From Actinosomnolentus pattersoniae (SeqCode) (GTDB lineage: Bacteria; Actinomycetota; UBA4738), in NCBI GenBank assembly GCA_013817655.1, contig JACDCJ010000003.1, positions 1 through 27,497 on the forward strand: 27,497 nt of DNA. Direction: 5' to 3'. Under the pieces are notes generated by a model, which saw nothing but the letters and a program-made list of their open reading frames with translations, did not search any database and was not told where the DNA came from. Positions 14,751 to 22,690 of this stretch are shown in pieces (position 1 is the first letter of the stretch; each line of letters opens with the position of its first letter). Position numbers and translations under genes: made by a program.

Positions 14751-15617
14751 ACCGGTCACGCCCGCTTCGCGAGCGAGCCGCTCGTAGATCTCCCGCGCGG
14801 AGGCGCCCGTGAGGTCCGACGCCCTCCGGGCCGCCTCCCGCTTCCGCGCTCCCCCCGAGGCCAGGGCCCTCGCGATCGCGAATGCCGTCTCGGGATCGTC
14901 GCCTTCGCCCGGCCCCCGCCGCCCTCCCTCGAGCACCACGACGATCTCGCCGCGCGGGTCCTCGTCGCCGAGGCCGGCCAGGACCTCGGAGAGGTGGCCG
15001 CGCAACACCTCCTGGTGCAGCTTGGTGAGCTCCCGGGCGACGGCTACCCGCCGGTCACCGCACGCCGCCTCCAGGTCTCTAAGCGTCGACGCGAGCCTCC
15101 TGGGCGACTCGAAGAGCACGATCGTTCGGGGTTCGACCGCAAGATCGCGAAGCCGCTCCGCGCGCTTGCGACCGCTCCGCGGGAGGAAACCCTCGAACAC
15201 GAAGCGGTCCGTCGGCAGTCCGGAGATGACCAGGGCCGTCACCGCCGCCGATGGGCCGGGGACGACGTCGACCTCGATCCCACGCTCGATGCAGGCGGCC
15301 ACCAGGCGGTATCCGGGGTCCGAGAGCGCCGGCATGCCCGCGTCGGAGACGAGCGCCACGTCCGTCCCTTCTCCCAGGATCCCGAGCATCTCGGGAATCC
15401 GGGCCGCCTCGTTCCCCTCGAAGAGGGACATGAGTCGCGCCCGAACACCGAACGCAGCGAGGAGGCGGCCGGTGCGGCGCGTGTCCTCCGCGGCCACGAG
15501 GCCCACGCGCGCAAGGGTCGTCCTGGCCCGTCCCGTCATGTCCTGGAGGTTGCCGATCGGCGTCCCGACGAGGAAGAGCGTGCCCGCGGCGGGCGAGGAG
15601 GGTGCGCCCGTATCCAT
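14697..15617 (-). CDS. rsmI: 16S rRNA (cytidine(1402)-2'-O)-methyltransferase
   Basis: RsmI methylates the 2'-hydroxyl of C1402 in the decoding centre. The 306-residue protein has the tetrapyrrole-methylase fold: LVGTPIGNLQDMT at about 16-28, EDTRRT at 44-49, VALVSDAGMPALSDPG at about 87-102, VVPGPSA and FEGFLPR. The C-terminal helical domain has ARRASDLTGASAREIY. The ATG at 15615-15617 follows a GATAAT box by six bases with no ribosome site. The gene is divergent from the mannosyltransferase gene, an arrangement also found in Mycobacterium (rsmI beside pmt). Confidence 0.95.
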   Translation of the reverse strand: MDTGAPSSPAAGTLFLVGTPIGNLQDMTGRARTTLARVGLVAAEDTRRTGRLLAAFGVRARLMSLFEGNEAARIPEMLGILGEGTDVALVSDAGMPALSDPGYRLVAACIERGIEVDVVPGPSAAVTALVISGLPTDRFVFEGFLPRSGRKRAERLRDLAVEPRTIVLFESPRRLASTLRDLEAACGDRRVAVARELTKLHQEVLRGHLSEVLAGLGDEDPRGEIVVVLEGGRRGPGEGDDPETAFAIARALASGGARKREAARRASDLTGASAREIYERLAREAGVTGSGDGGGIQPGDGGAAGS

Positions 15618-15623
15618 GGCTCG

Positions 15624-15629
15624 ATTATC
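15624..15629 (-). promoter_or_regulatory. -10 element of rsmI
   Basis: On the minus strand GATAAT ends six bases before the rsmI ATG, which fits a leaderless transcript. Confidence 0.5.
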
Positions 15630-15662
15630 ACCATCCCGCCCCCCGGGGGCCGAGGGCCGGGC

Positions 15663-15668
15663 TATCCT
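15663..15668 (+). promoter_or_regulatory. -10 element of the mannosyltransferase gene
   Basis: TATCCT ends eight bases before the GTG at 15677. There is no ribosome site, so the transcript is likely leaderless. Confidence 0.45.
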
Positions 15669-15676
15669 CGAACGCG

Positions 15677-17173
15677 GTGGAGATCGAGACGCGGGCTCAC
15701 GTCGACGACACCCTCCTCATCCCGCGGCGGGCCCAGCGGCACGAAGGACCGCCCTGGTACGCCCGGGCCGTCGTGGTGATCGGTGCGGTCACAGCGCTCG
15801 CGGCCGGGCTGCGCTTCTACCACTTGTCCCAGCCAAGGGACTACATCTTCGACGAGGTCTATTACGCGAAGGACGGCTGCTTCGACGCCGGCATCCCTTT
15901 CCGTCAGTGCGATCTCGACAACCCCGGAGAGCAGACTGTTACGGTGCATCCCCCGGTCGGACGAGAACTCATCGCCGCCGGCATCGGCGTGTACGGGAAC
16001 CGTCCGTTCGGCTGGCGGGTGACCGCGGCGGTCTTCGGAACGCTGTCCGTCCTCCTCGTCTCGCTCCTCGCGCTTCGCCTCTTCGGCAGCGTCCTCTGGG
16101 GAGCCGTCGCCGGCCTGCTGCTCGCCACCGAAAGCCTGAACTTCGTCCAGTCGCGCACGTCGATGCTCGACATATTCGTCGCGACGTTCGTCCTCGCGGG
16201 ATTCCTCTTCCTGGTCCTCGACCGCCAGTGGATGGAAAGGCGAACGCCCGAGACCGAGGTGCTCTCTCCTTCGGACGCCGCCGACGCGGCCCTGTTCGAC
16301 CTGCCGGCCGATCGCCCCCCCTCGCCGATCTTCCGGCCGTGGAGGCTGACAGCCGGCATCGCGTTCGGGGCGGCTGTCGCGACGAAGTGGTCTGGGGGGG
16401 CGGCGCTGGCCGGGGCGCTCGTCCTCGCGCTCGCCTGGGAGCGAACCCGGCGGAAGCGCTCCGGGCTCGGCCGGCCGCTGTGGGAGGCCTTCCGGTCCGA
16501 GGCCTTCGGGATCTTCCTGTTCCTGATCCTCGTCCCGATCATGGTGTACGTCGCCTCATATGCGCGATGGTTCACGCTGAACGGGTTCGACCTTCAGGGC
16601 CTGTGGAGGCTCCAGGGCAGCATGGCGAGCTTCTCGCTGCAGCTGTCGGCGGAACACCCGTACGCCTCCCGACCGTGGACGTGGATCCTGATGGCAAGGC
16701 CCGTCGCCTACTACTACAAGGCCGGTACGCCGGCGGGAACCGCAGCGGAGGTCCTGGGGATGGGGAGCCCCGCGATCTTCTGGGGGAGTCTCCTCGCGAT
16801 CCCGTTCGCCTTCCTCTGGTGGATCCGGCGACGGGACTGGAGGGCCGGACTCATCGTGGTGGGCTTCGCGGTCCAGTACTTCCCGTGGTTCGCCACGGGA
16901 CGGACGTCGTTCCTCTTCTACATGACGCCCATAACGCCGTTCCTGGTGCTGGCGGTCGTCTATGCGCTGGAGCGGTTGGCGGACGTTCGCGTTGGTCTGT
17001 CCCGTGCGCGAGTCCTGGCGCCACTCGTCGTCGTGGCGGTGCTCCTCGCGGTGGGCGTCTTCGGGTTCTTCTTCCCGGTACTGACCGGCCGCACGATCTC
17101 TTCGGAGGCCTGGCAGGCGCGCATGTGGTTCGGCTGCGCGGCCGAGACCACCTGTCTGTTCAACTGGGTCTAG
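15677..17173 (+). CDS. Dolichyl-phosphate-mannose-type protein O-mannosyltransferase (GT39)
   Basis: A 498-residue GT-C glycosyltransferase with about ten membrane helices. After a cytoplasmic N-tail, the first helix (about 30-46) is followed by FDEVYYAKDG near residue 58, the PMT signature with the Asp-Glu needed for catalysis, then HPPVGRELIAAGI. Later parts, including the PWTWILMARPVAYYY loop, match the PMT C-terminal four-helix domain. In actinobacteria this enzyme moves mannose from polyprenyl-phosphate-mannose to Ser/Thr of proteins exported by Sec. The GTG at 15677 is chosen because TATCCT lies eight bases before it; an earlier ATG at 15602 would overlap rsmI. Its TAG shares CTAG with the stop of rpiA. 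It corresponds in position and type to mycobacterial pmt. Confidence 0.92.
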   Translation: MEIETRAHVDDTLLIPRRAQRHEGPPWYARAVVVIGAVTALAAGLRFYHLSQPRDYIFDEVYYAKDGCFDAGIPFRQCDLDNPGEQTVTVHPPVGRELIAAGIGVYGNRPFGWRVTAAVFGTLSVLLVSLLALRLFGSVLWGAVAGLLLATESLNFVQSRTSMLDIFVATFVLAGFLFLVLDRQWMERRTPETEVLSPSDAADAALFDLPADRPPSPIFRPWRLTAGIAFGAAVATKWSGGAALAGALVLALAWERTRRKRSGLGRPLWEAFRSEAFGIFLFLILVPIMVYVASYARWFTLNGFDLQGLWRLQGSMASFSLQLSAEHPYASRPWTWILMARPVAYYYKAGTPAGTAAEVLGMGSPAIFWGSLLAIPFAFLWWIRRRDWRAGLIVVGFAVQYFPWFATGRTSFLFYMTPITPFLVLAVVYALERLADVRVGLSRARVLAPLVVVAVLLAVGVFGFFFPVLTGRTISSEAWQARMWFGCAAETTCLFNWV

Positions 17174-17838
17174 CGCCCGCGGGCCGCCGAGCGCCGCTCG
17201 ACCGAGCCGTCCGGCTGTCCGATGAGCACCTCGGAGACGAGGTCGGCGGGAAAGATCCCGTGTGCGATCACCCCGGGCACGGCGTCGAGCTCCCGAGCGA
17301 GCGCCGCCGGATCATCCACGCGTCCCAACAGGTCGACCAGCACGTTGCCATCGGGCGTTGCGGGCGCCTCGCGCCTGGTGAGCTCCCCGAGACTCGACAG
17401 ACGGCGAAGGGTCGCGATGAGACCGAACGGCATCAGCTCCAATGGGATCGGCGGGACGATCTTCTCGACCAGCTTGTCGGAACCGACGATTACGACGAAG
17501 CGCGAGGCGGCGGCGGCGACCACCTTCTCCCGGGCGTGCGCCCCGCCACCGCCCTTCACGAGCCAGAGCTCCGGCGAAACCTGATCCGCGCCATCGACCG
17601 CGAGATCGAGCCTCTCCAGCCGGTCGAAGGCCTCAACCGGGAGCCCCACCCTCCTTGCGGCGGCCTCGGTCCCTGGTGACGTGGCGACGCAGCGAAGCCG
17701 CTGTGGTCGCCGTTCCGCGAGCTCGGTGAGGAAATGGGCTACGGTGCTTCCGGTTCCGAGCCCGACGATCATGCCGTCCCTCACGGCACGCGCGGCGGAG
17801 CGGGCGGCGAGGATCTTCTCCGTCTCGTGCGCATCCAC
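17170..17838 (-). CDS. rpiA: Ribose-5-phosphate isomerase A
   Basis: Interconverts ribose 5-phosphate and ribulose 5-phosphate and so feeds the PRPP synthetase encoded nearby. The 222-residue protein has GLGTGSTVAHFL at about 26-37 (phosphate loop), LAVDGADQV near 79-87 with the catalytic-site Asp residues, and KGGGGAHAREK with the Lys and the catalytic Glu. The usual DGADEI reads DGADQV, a mild change outside the catalytic base. The GTG start has TAGAGT eight bases upstream and no ribosome site. RpiA is the less common isomerase type in well-studied actinobacteria, where RpiB is frequent. The gene converges with the mannosyltransferase gene. Confidence 0.93.
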   Translation of the reverse strand: MDAHETEKILAARSAARAVRDGMIVGLGTGSTVAHFLTELAERRPQRLRCVATSPGTEAAARRVGLPVEAFDRLERLDLAVDGADQVSPELWLVKGGGGAHAREKVVAAAASRFVVIVGSDKLVEKIVPPIPLELMPFGLIATLRRLSSLGELTRREAPATPDGNVLVDLLGRVDDPAALARELDAVPGVIAHGIFPADLVSEVLIGQPDGSVERRSAARGR

Positions 17839-17846
17839 GCTCGCTC

Positions 17847-17852
17847 ACTCTA
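17847..17852 (-). promoter_or_regulatory. -10 element of rpiA
   Basis: On the minus strand TAGAGT ends eight bases before the rpiA GTG, which fits a leaderless transcript. Confidence 0.45.
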
Positions 17853-17883
17853 GAAGACGCCCCGGCCCACGGGGTCGCGGAGA

Positions 17884-17908
17884 GAACCATCGGACCCGCC
17901 GGTTCGTC
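17884..17908 (+). promoter_or_regulatory. Possible ECF-type promoter of the sigma operon
   Basis: GAAC (17884-17887) and CGTC (17905-17908) are 17 bases apart, matching the general ECF pattern of an AAC-type -35 and a CGTC-type -10. Transcription would start near 17915, about 28 bases before the sigma ATG. Autoregulation would be expected for an ECF operon. Confidence 0.4.
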
Positions 17909-17942
17909 TTTTCCGGGATGATCGAGTGGGGCCGGACCGGAA

Positions 17943-18512
17943 ATGAGCCGCGCCGAGCCTCGGAGGCGAGGATTGCGAGAGCCGGAGCCGGAGACCATCG
18001 CCAGGGCCCGGTCGGGCGACCTCCGAGCCTTCGAGTCGCTGGTACGCGACTATCAGGCAGACGTCTGGCGGTTCGCGTACCACCTCACCCGGAACCGGGC
18101 GACGGCCGAGGACGTGACGCAGGAGGCCTTCCTGCGTGCCTTCCGCGCGATCCGTTCGTATCGCGGTCAGGCGAAGTTCACGAGCTGGCTCCTCCGGATC
18201 GTTCGCAATTGCGCGGTGGACGGATACCGCCGGACGCAACGCGAGGATCTCTTCCCCTCGGTTGCCGAGCAAGCTTTGCAGGCGCCATCCGGGGGCAGCG
18301 CCGAGGATCGCATGCGCATCGCCGCGGCCGTCGGCGGGCTCCCCCCGGACCTGCGGGAGCCGTTCGTCGTGATCGAGGTCCTGGGGTTCACCTACGTGGA
18401 GACCTCGAACATCCTCGGCGTAAAGGTCGGGACCCTCAAGAGTCGCATGCACCGTGCGCGGGCCCACCTGATCCGGCAGCTCTCGGAGACGGAGGTGGCC
18501 GGTGAGATGTGA
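17943..18512 (+). CDS. ECF-type RNA polymerase sigma factor
   Basis: A 189-residue extracytoplasmic-function sigma factor. Region 2 lies at about 26-96 with the core- and -10-binding stretch EDVTQEAFLRAFRAI (56-70) and KFTSWLLRIVRNCAVDGYRR. Region 4 lies at about 133-182 with LPPDLREPFVVIEVLGF and the helix-turn-helix VETSNILGVKVGTLKSRMHRAR. There is no region 3 and no C-terminal extension. The next gene, an anti-sigma factor with a zinc motif, overlaps it by 11 bases, so the pair is made together. The ATG is preceded by a purine-rich GGACCGGAA. An ECF-like promoter lies upstream, so the gene may control itself. It looks close to the SigE/RpoE-like groups, but I cannot assign a subgroup. Confidence 0.93.
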   Translation: MSRAEPRRRGLREPEPETIARARSGDLRAFESLVRDYQADVWRFAYHLTRNRATAEDVTQEAFLRAFRAIRSYRGQAKFTSWLLRIVRNCAVDGYRRTQREDLFPSVAEQALQAPSGGSAEDRMRIAAAVGGLPPDLREPFVVIEVLGFTYVETSNILGVKVGTLKSRMHRARAHLIRQLSETEVAGEM

Positions 18513-20475
18513 GGTGGCCGAGCGAGCCGTCTCCCAGGCCATGGACGAGGGCGTTACCGTGCCGGCCCCGGTCGCCGAGCACGCGGAGCACTGTCCTCGC
18601 TGCACGGCATTCATCGCAGGCGCCTGGCGCCTGCGGGAGCTGTCACGGTTCGAGGTGGCGCGCCCGATCCCCGACCTCGTCCCCTCGATCATGGCCGCGG
18701 TTCGCGGGGACGCGGTGCCTCGGCTCGCCGAACGAGGCATCGACCGCTTCCTCGTCCGATTCCTGGCGGGGCGGCGCGCGGTCGCGGCCGCTCTGGTCGC
18801 CGGCCTCGTGATCGGTCTCGTCGTCACGACGGGAGGGGTCCTGCCACGAAGGGAGAACGACACGGCCGCCCTGGCGTCCGAGATTCCAGCCCGGCTCCTG
18901 GCGGCGGCACGGCATCTGGAGGGCTACGTCGCGACGTTCGACATAACGGAGCGGAACTGGACCAGGGACGTCCCGCGGCGGACGTTCGTGGCCCACCTCG
19001 CGTTTCGGGCTCCCGAGGAGTTCCGTGTGGACGTGAGCGACACCACGGCCTACCCCTCTCCGGCATGGCCGCGGAACGACCTGTCGCTCGCGACGGACGG
19101 CCGCAACTGGCGGATCCGGGGACCCGATCCATGTCCGGCCGCGGCGCTGCCGGACTGCCCCGCGACGGGGCCTGTGGAGCGCTCCTTCAAGAACCGACCG
19201 CCGTTCGACCCGAGGACGGCCATGCCGACCGACGTCATCGTTCCCATGACCGTCCTGGCCGCCGCGGACCGCGTGTCGGTGATCGGGGAGGGAGTTGTGG
19301 GTGACCGACCGGCCGTGGCCGTGGCGCTCGCCTACCAGGACGCGACTCCGCTGTTCCGGTACTTGCGCTTCCTCGGCTCCTGGCGAACGTTCTTCCCACA
19401 GGACCGCGTCGTGCTGTGGCTCGACCGCGAGACCTGGTTCCCCCTCCGCTATGAGGTGTTCCCGGCAACCGGCGCGGAGCGTCGCCTGTGGACGGCGCAG
19501 GCCGGGTACCCGCCGGAGCCGCCGTCGGTGCCGATCTTCACGGCCGTGGTGGCCTCGCTGAGCGCGGCCCCGCCGCCGGCCGAGACCCTCTTTGGGTCGG
19601 CGCAACCAGCCGGTGGCGGCGATGCCGGTTTCCGCGACTCCGGCCCGGTCGGCGGCTCGCCCCCGATTCCGCCTCTCCTTCGACCGAGCGAAACCGCCGG
19701 GCTGACTCCGTGGCGGACGGGAGCTTTCCCGTCGAACGACACCCGGCCGTACCGCGAGGAGATCGCGGCCTACGCAGGTGGTCTCGGCTGGCTGACCGTC
19801 ACCCGCGTGCAGGGCTGGAAGCAACGGGCGCCCTTCGGCGCGGGACCGCTCGCGGAGCCCGTGACGCTCCCCGGTGGGCGCGAGACGGGCTCTTACGAGC
19901 CTGCGACCGCGGAGCAGCCCCGCCGCGTGGCACTGCACACCGCGCGGGGCGAATATCTGGTCGCCTCGAACCTTCCTCGCGCCACACTTCTCCGAGTCGC
20001 GGCCTCGCTCCCGGTGACCGGGGTTCCTCAGCCCCAGAAATGGCTGACGCGAAGCGGCGACGCGGGAACGGTGAAGAGCGGCCTGACCCCTGCGGCCGCC
20101 ATCGCGGAGGCGGACTTCCACGTGCTCGTCCCGACGTTCGTGCCCCCCGGGTATCCGGCGAGCCCGGCAACGGCCGCCCTTGTGCGGTCGGGAACGACGG
20201 TGGGAGTCACGCTCGTGTACCGGCGGCCGGCGGCCGAGCTGGATGGCGTGGGACTGCTCATCCACCAGGCCACCGGCCAGGACCTCGCGCCGCCAGGGGG
20301 GGTGGGCCAGCAGGTAGTCGCCGTCGGCCCTGCGGTGGCGCGCTGGTCGCCGGAGAGCCACCTCCTCGAGTGGAAGCAGGGCGATGTGTACCGCTCGGTC
20401 TCCGGCCCCGCGTTCGACCTGACCACGCTGCTCAGCGTGGCCCGCTCCCTCGAGCCGACGGAGGGAGGATCGTGA
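18502..20475 (+). CDS. Membrane anti-sigma factor with RseB/LolA-like and DUF4367-like outer domains
   Basis: This 657-residue protein has a short cytoplasmic zinc anti-sigma domain (Cys3, then H27-x3-C31-x2-C34, the ZAS signature) and one membrane helix at about 91-113. The outer part is long. At about 130-340 a region resembles the LolA/RseB fold (EGYVATFDITERNW, FRAPEEFRVDV, RVVLWLDRETWFPLRYEVF). Then come a Pro/Gly-rich linker, a beta-rich segment (about 410-515) and a DUF4367-like domain (about 535-655, with LVPTFVPPGYPAS). This combines what RseA and RseB do as separate proteins in E. coli. The GTG start has GGAGG six to seven bases upstream and overlaps the sigma gene. Its stop overlaps the next start as GTGA. 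The domain matches are by eye; the ZAS part is the surest. Confidence 0.85.
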   Translation: MRCEVAERAVSQAMDEGVTVPAPVAEHAEHCPRCTAFIAGAWRLRELSRFEVARPIPDLVPSIMAAVRGDAVPRLAERGIDRFLVRFLAGRRAVAAALVAGLVIGLVVTTGGVLPRRENDTAALASEIPARLLAAARHLEGYVATFDITERNWTRDVPRRTFVAHLAFRAPEEFRVDVSDTTAYPSPAWPRNDLSLATDGRNWRIRGPDPCPAAALPDCPATGPVERSFKNRPPFDPRTAMPTDVIVPMTVLAAADRVSVIGEGVVGDRPAVAVALAYQDATPLFRYLRFLGSWRTFFPQDRVVLWLDRETWFPLRYEVFPATGAERRLWTAQAGYPPEPPSVPIFTAVVASLSAAPPPAETLFGSAQPAGGGDAGFRDSGPVGGSPPIPPLLRPSETAGLTPWRTGAFPSNDTRPYREEIAAYAGGLGWLTVTRVQGWKQRAPFGAGPLAEPVTLPGGRETGSYEPATAEQPRRVALHTARGEYLVASNLPRATLLRVAASLPVTGVPQPQKWLTRSGDAGTVKSGLTPAAAIAEADFHVLVPTFVPPGYPASPATAALVRSGTTVGVTLVYRRPAAELDGVGLLIHQATGQDLAPPGGVGQQVVAVGPAVARWSPESHLLEWKQGDVYRSVSGPAFDLTTLLSVARSLEPTEGGS

Positions 20476-21692
20476 GGCCCGCCGCCGCCGCCCGGCGGGG
20501 CCTCGCCCTGACCCTTGCTCTCGTCGTCGGCGCCTTCGGGGGCGCGGCCCTCGGCTCGGTCGTCCAGGGCGACCCGGGCGAGGTCCGGGTCGATCCGGCC
20601 GATCTCGCTCCCACCGGCCCCGATGTCGAAACGCCCCCGGAGCTCGAGCCGGTCATCCCCGACACGCTGCTCGCGTGGATTCCCGGCGGACTTCCGACGG
20701 GGTTCGCCTCGAGGGTCGCGGCTCTCCCGGGCGTCCGTCGGGTCGTGCCCGTGGTAAGCGGCATCGCCTGGATGACCCGCTCGGTGACGTCCGGCGGCGC
20801 TATCGTCGACGACCCGGGCGGTGGACGAGCGCTTCCGCTCGAGGTGGCCGCCGCCACGCTCACCGACTACGCCCCCTTCCTCGCCCCGGCCGACCGCAGC
20901 CTGATCCCACGCCTCGCGGCCGGAGAGGCGGCCCTCGGCTCCACCTCGGCGGAGATTCGCCGCATCGACGTCGGCGGCACGCTCGAGATGGGTCCCGACG
21001 AACTTCTAGTCGCCGGTGTGCTGCCGGATACGGCCATCGGCGCACACGAGCTCTTCGTGTCCCGTGCTACCGCCTCCTCCCTCGGTTTGACCAGGGAGCG
21101 CTACGTCCTCATCGATCCGGCGGACGGCGCATCTCGGGAGGCGATCACGGCCGGCATTCGCGCGACCCTCCCTGCCGGCGCGCTGATCCAGATCCGGGGC
21201 CCGGGCGAGACCCCGTTCTTCCGCCAGGGGGACGCCGTGCTCCCCCAGGTGCAGATGAAACTGTTGCTCGGCGAGTTCTCCGCCCGGCCGGTCGGCGGCT
21301 ACCTGGACGCCGATCCCGCATGGACGGGCAAGAGCATCGTGACGACCAACGTGCCGCTGCTCGGGACGGTCCGCTGCAACCGGGCCCTGATCCCGCAGCT
21401 CGCCGGGGCGCTCCTGGAGCTACAGCGCGAGGGGCTCGGCCACCTCGTGAACCCCGGGCACTACGGCGGTTGCTTCTCGGCGCGATTCATCAACCGGAAC
21501 CCGGCCGCCGGCATCTCCCACCATTCCTGGGGCGCGGCCATCGACATCAACGTCGCGGAGAACCCGTTCGGCCACACGCCGCATCAGGATCCCCGCCTCG
21601 TGGCGATCTTCGAGCGGTGGGGCTTCACCTGGGGCGGCCGCTGGATCCTGCCGGACGGGATGCACTTCGAGTTCGTGCGGTTCGCCCCGTAG
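20472..21692 (+). CDS. Secreted M15-family (VanY-like) peptidase with an N-terminal ectodomain
   Basis: The 406-residue protein begins with a basic N-tail and a hydrophobic signal or anchor segment (about 10-31). The C-terminal 120 residues are a zinc D,D/L,D-carboxypeptidase: SHHSWGAAIDIN at 349-360 fits SxHxxGxAxD (zinc His351 and Asp358), and DGMHFEF at 395-401 gives the third ligand, His398. Such enzymes trim peptidoglycan stem peptides. The middle (about 60-240), with LPLEVAAATL, GVLPDTAIGAHELFVS and TLPAGALIQIR, recalls the outer domain of FtsX/MacB-type permeases, but this match is tentative. The GTG start overlaps the anti-sigma TGA (GTGA) behind GGGAGG. As the third gene of the sigma operon it may be a regulon output or a feedback element. 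The same frame extends upstream within the anti-sigma gene and is not coding there. Confidence 0.87.
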   Translation: MRPAAAARRGLALTLALVVGAFGGAALGSVVQGDPGEVRVDPADLAPTGPDVETPPELEPVIPDTLLAWIPGGLPTGFASRVAALPGVRRVVPVVSGIAWMTRSVTSGGAIVDDPGGGRALPLEVAAATLTDYAPFLAPADRSLIPRLAAGEAALGSTSAEIRRIDVGGTLEMGPDELLVAGVLPDTAIGAHELFVSRATASSLGLTRERYVLIDPADGASREAITAGIRATLPAGALIQIRGPGETPFFRQGDAVLPQVQMKLLLGEFSARPVGGYLDADPAWTGKSIVTTNVPLLGTVRCNRALIPQLAGALLELQREGLGHLVNPGHYGGCFSARFINRNPAAGISHHSWGAAIDINVAENPFGHTPHQDPRLVAIFERWGFTWGGRWILPDGMHFEFVRFAP

Positions 21693-21707
21693 CCCGCGCA
21701 TAGCCGC

Positions 21708-21713
21708 TACGCT
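21708..21713 (+). promoter_or_regulatory. -10 element of the thioredoxin-like lipoprotein gene
   Basis: TACGCT lies five bases before a GTG (21719) and eight before the ATG (21722). There is no ribosome site, so a leaderless transcript is likely and the gene need not depend on the sigma operon. Confidence 0.4.
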
Positions 21714-21721
21714 GGATCGTG

Positions 21722-22654
21722 ATGCCTGCTCGCCGCCTCTCCCGGCTCTCCTCTTCCATCGCGATCTGCCTGGCGTTCCTCCTGGCGGCCTGCGGCGATG
21801 GCGGTGACCAGAACGGCACCGGTTCGAACGGGGGCGGCGAATCATCGATCGCCCAGCTGAAGGAGGGCGCCACCGTGGTATCGCTGATCCCCGCCCAGAG
21901 CCAGCTCCCGGTCGGGCCAGGTCCGTTCAGCTTCGGCCTGGTTACCTCGGACGGCGACCTCCTGGAGGGAGGCTCGCCACAGGTCTTCCTGGCAACCGAC
22001 GAAACGAGCCGGGTCGTCGGCCCGTTCACGGCCTCCTTCCACCGGTTCACAGCCTTCGAGCGCTTTCCCAACTCGGCGCCGAGGACCGCGCTGACGGGCT
22101 TCTACTCCGTCGACGTGGATGTGCCCGGTCCGGGGAACTGGCTGTTCGCGGGCGTGGCCGAACAAGGTGCCACCCGCAGCGTGGGAACGGCCCTCGTGAC
22201 CGTGAGCGACGGCCCCCAGGCCGGGCAGGTCGGCACCGAGGCGCTCGCGACGGCGACGCCGGTGGCGACAACGGATGGGGGGCGCCGGAAGATCTGCACG
22301 CGCGAGCCGCCCGATGCGATGCATTACATCTCGCTGGACGACGCCCTGCAGAACGGCAAGCCGACCGTGGTGAACTTCGGAACACCGCTGCTCTGCACGA
22401 GCCGGATGTGCGGCCCCGTCGTCGACGAGCAGCTCGCGGTCTTCGAGGACGTCGGGCCCGACCGCGCGAACTTCATCCACGTCGAGGTCTATCCCGAGCG
22501 CGACCAGGAGCGCCCGGCCCCGGTCTTCCTGGAATGGGGTTTCGACACCGAGCCGATCACGCTCGTGATCGATGGGGAGGGGATGATCCGGTCTCGCTTC
22601 GAGGGGCCCGTGACGGCCGACCAGATCCAGGCGGCGCTCGACCCGCTGCTGTAG
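21722..22654 (+). CDS. Lipoprotein with a C-terminal thioredoxin-like domain
   Basis: A 310-residue exported lipoprotein: signal helix at about 10-22, lipobox LAAC with Cys24, then a Gly/Asn-rich linker. The first half (about 45-165) is beta-rich and may be an Ig-like domain. The second half (about 195-310) looks like a thioredoxin fold: KPTVVNFGTPLLCTSRMCG at about 213-231, NFIHVEVY, then PITLVIDGEGMIRSRFEGPVT with the cis-Pro-like turn before the strand. The two cysteines (225 and 230) are spaced C-x4-C, not C-x2-C or the C-x3-C of SCO1. A redox or metal-handling role outside the membrane is possible but not shown. The ATG is used; the GTG one codon earlier is equally open. Confidence 0.8.
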   Translation: MPARRLSRLSSSIAICLAFLLAACGDGGDQNGTGSNGGGESSIAQLKEGATVVSLIPAQSQLPVGPGPFSFGLVTSDGDLLEGGSPQVFLATDETSRVVGPFTASFHRFTAFERFPNSAPRTALTGFYSVDVDVPGPGNWLFAGVAEQGATRSVGTALVTVSDGPQAGQVGTEALATATPVATTDGGRRKICTREPPDAMHYISLDDALQNGKPTVVNFGTPLLCTSRMCGPVVDEQLAVFEDVGPDRANFIHVEVYPERDQERPAPVFLEWGFDTEPITLVIDGEGMIRSRFEGPVTADQIQAALDPLL

Positions 22655-22676
22655 CGACGGGGCCGGGGCGCTGAGG

Positions 22677-22682
22677 TAGGCT
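22677..22682 (+). promoter_or_regulatory. -10 element of corA
   Basis: TAGGCT ends eight bases before the corA ATG. There is no ribosome site, which fits a leaderless transcript. Confidence 0.45.
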
Positions 22683-22690
22683 CGCGCGAG

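Noticed and set aside
14809..17679. A 956-codon plus-strand open frame
   Set aside because: It crosses rsmI, the mannosyltransferase gene and rpiA in the wrong frame or strand and shows no protein-like pattern.
19488..20471. An upstream extension of the M15 peptidase frame
   Set aside because: It is a shadow of the anti-sigma gene; the GTG at 20472 has a ribosome site, a GTGA overlap and leads straight into a signal segment.
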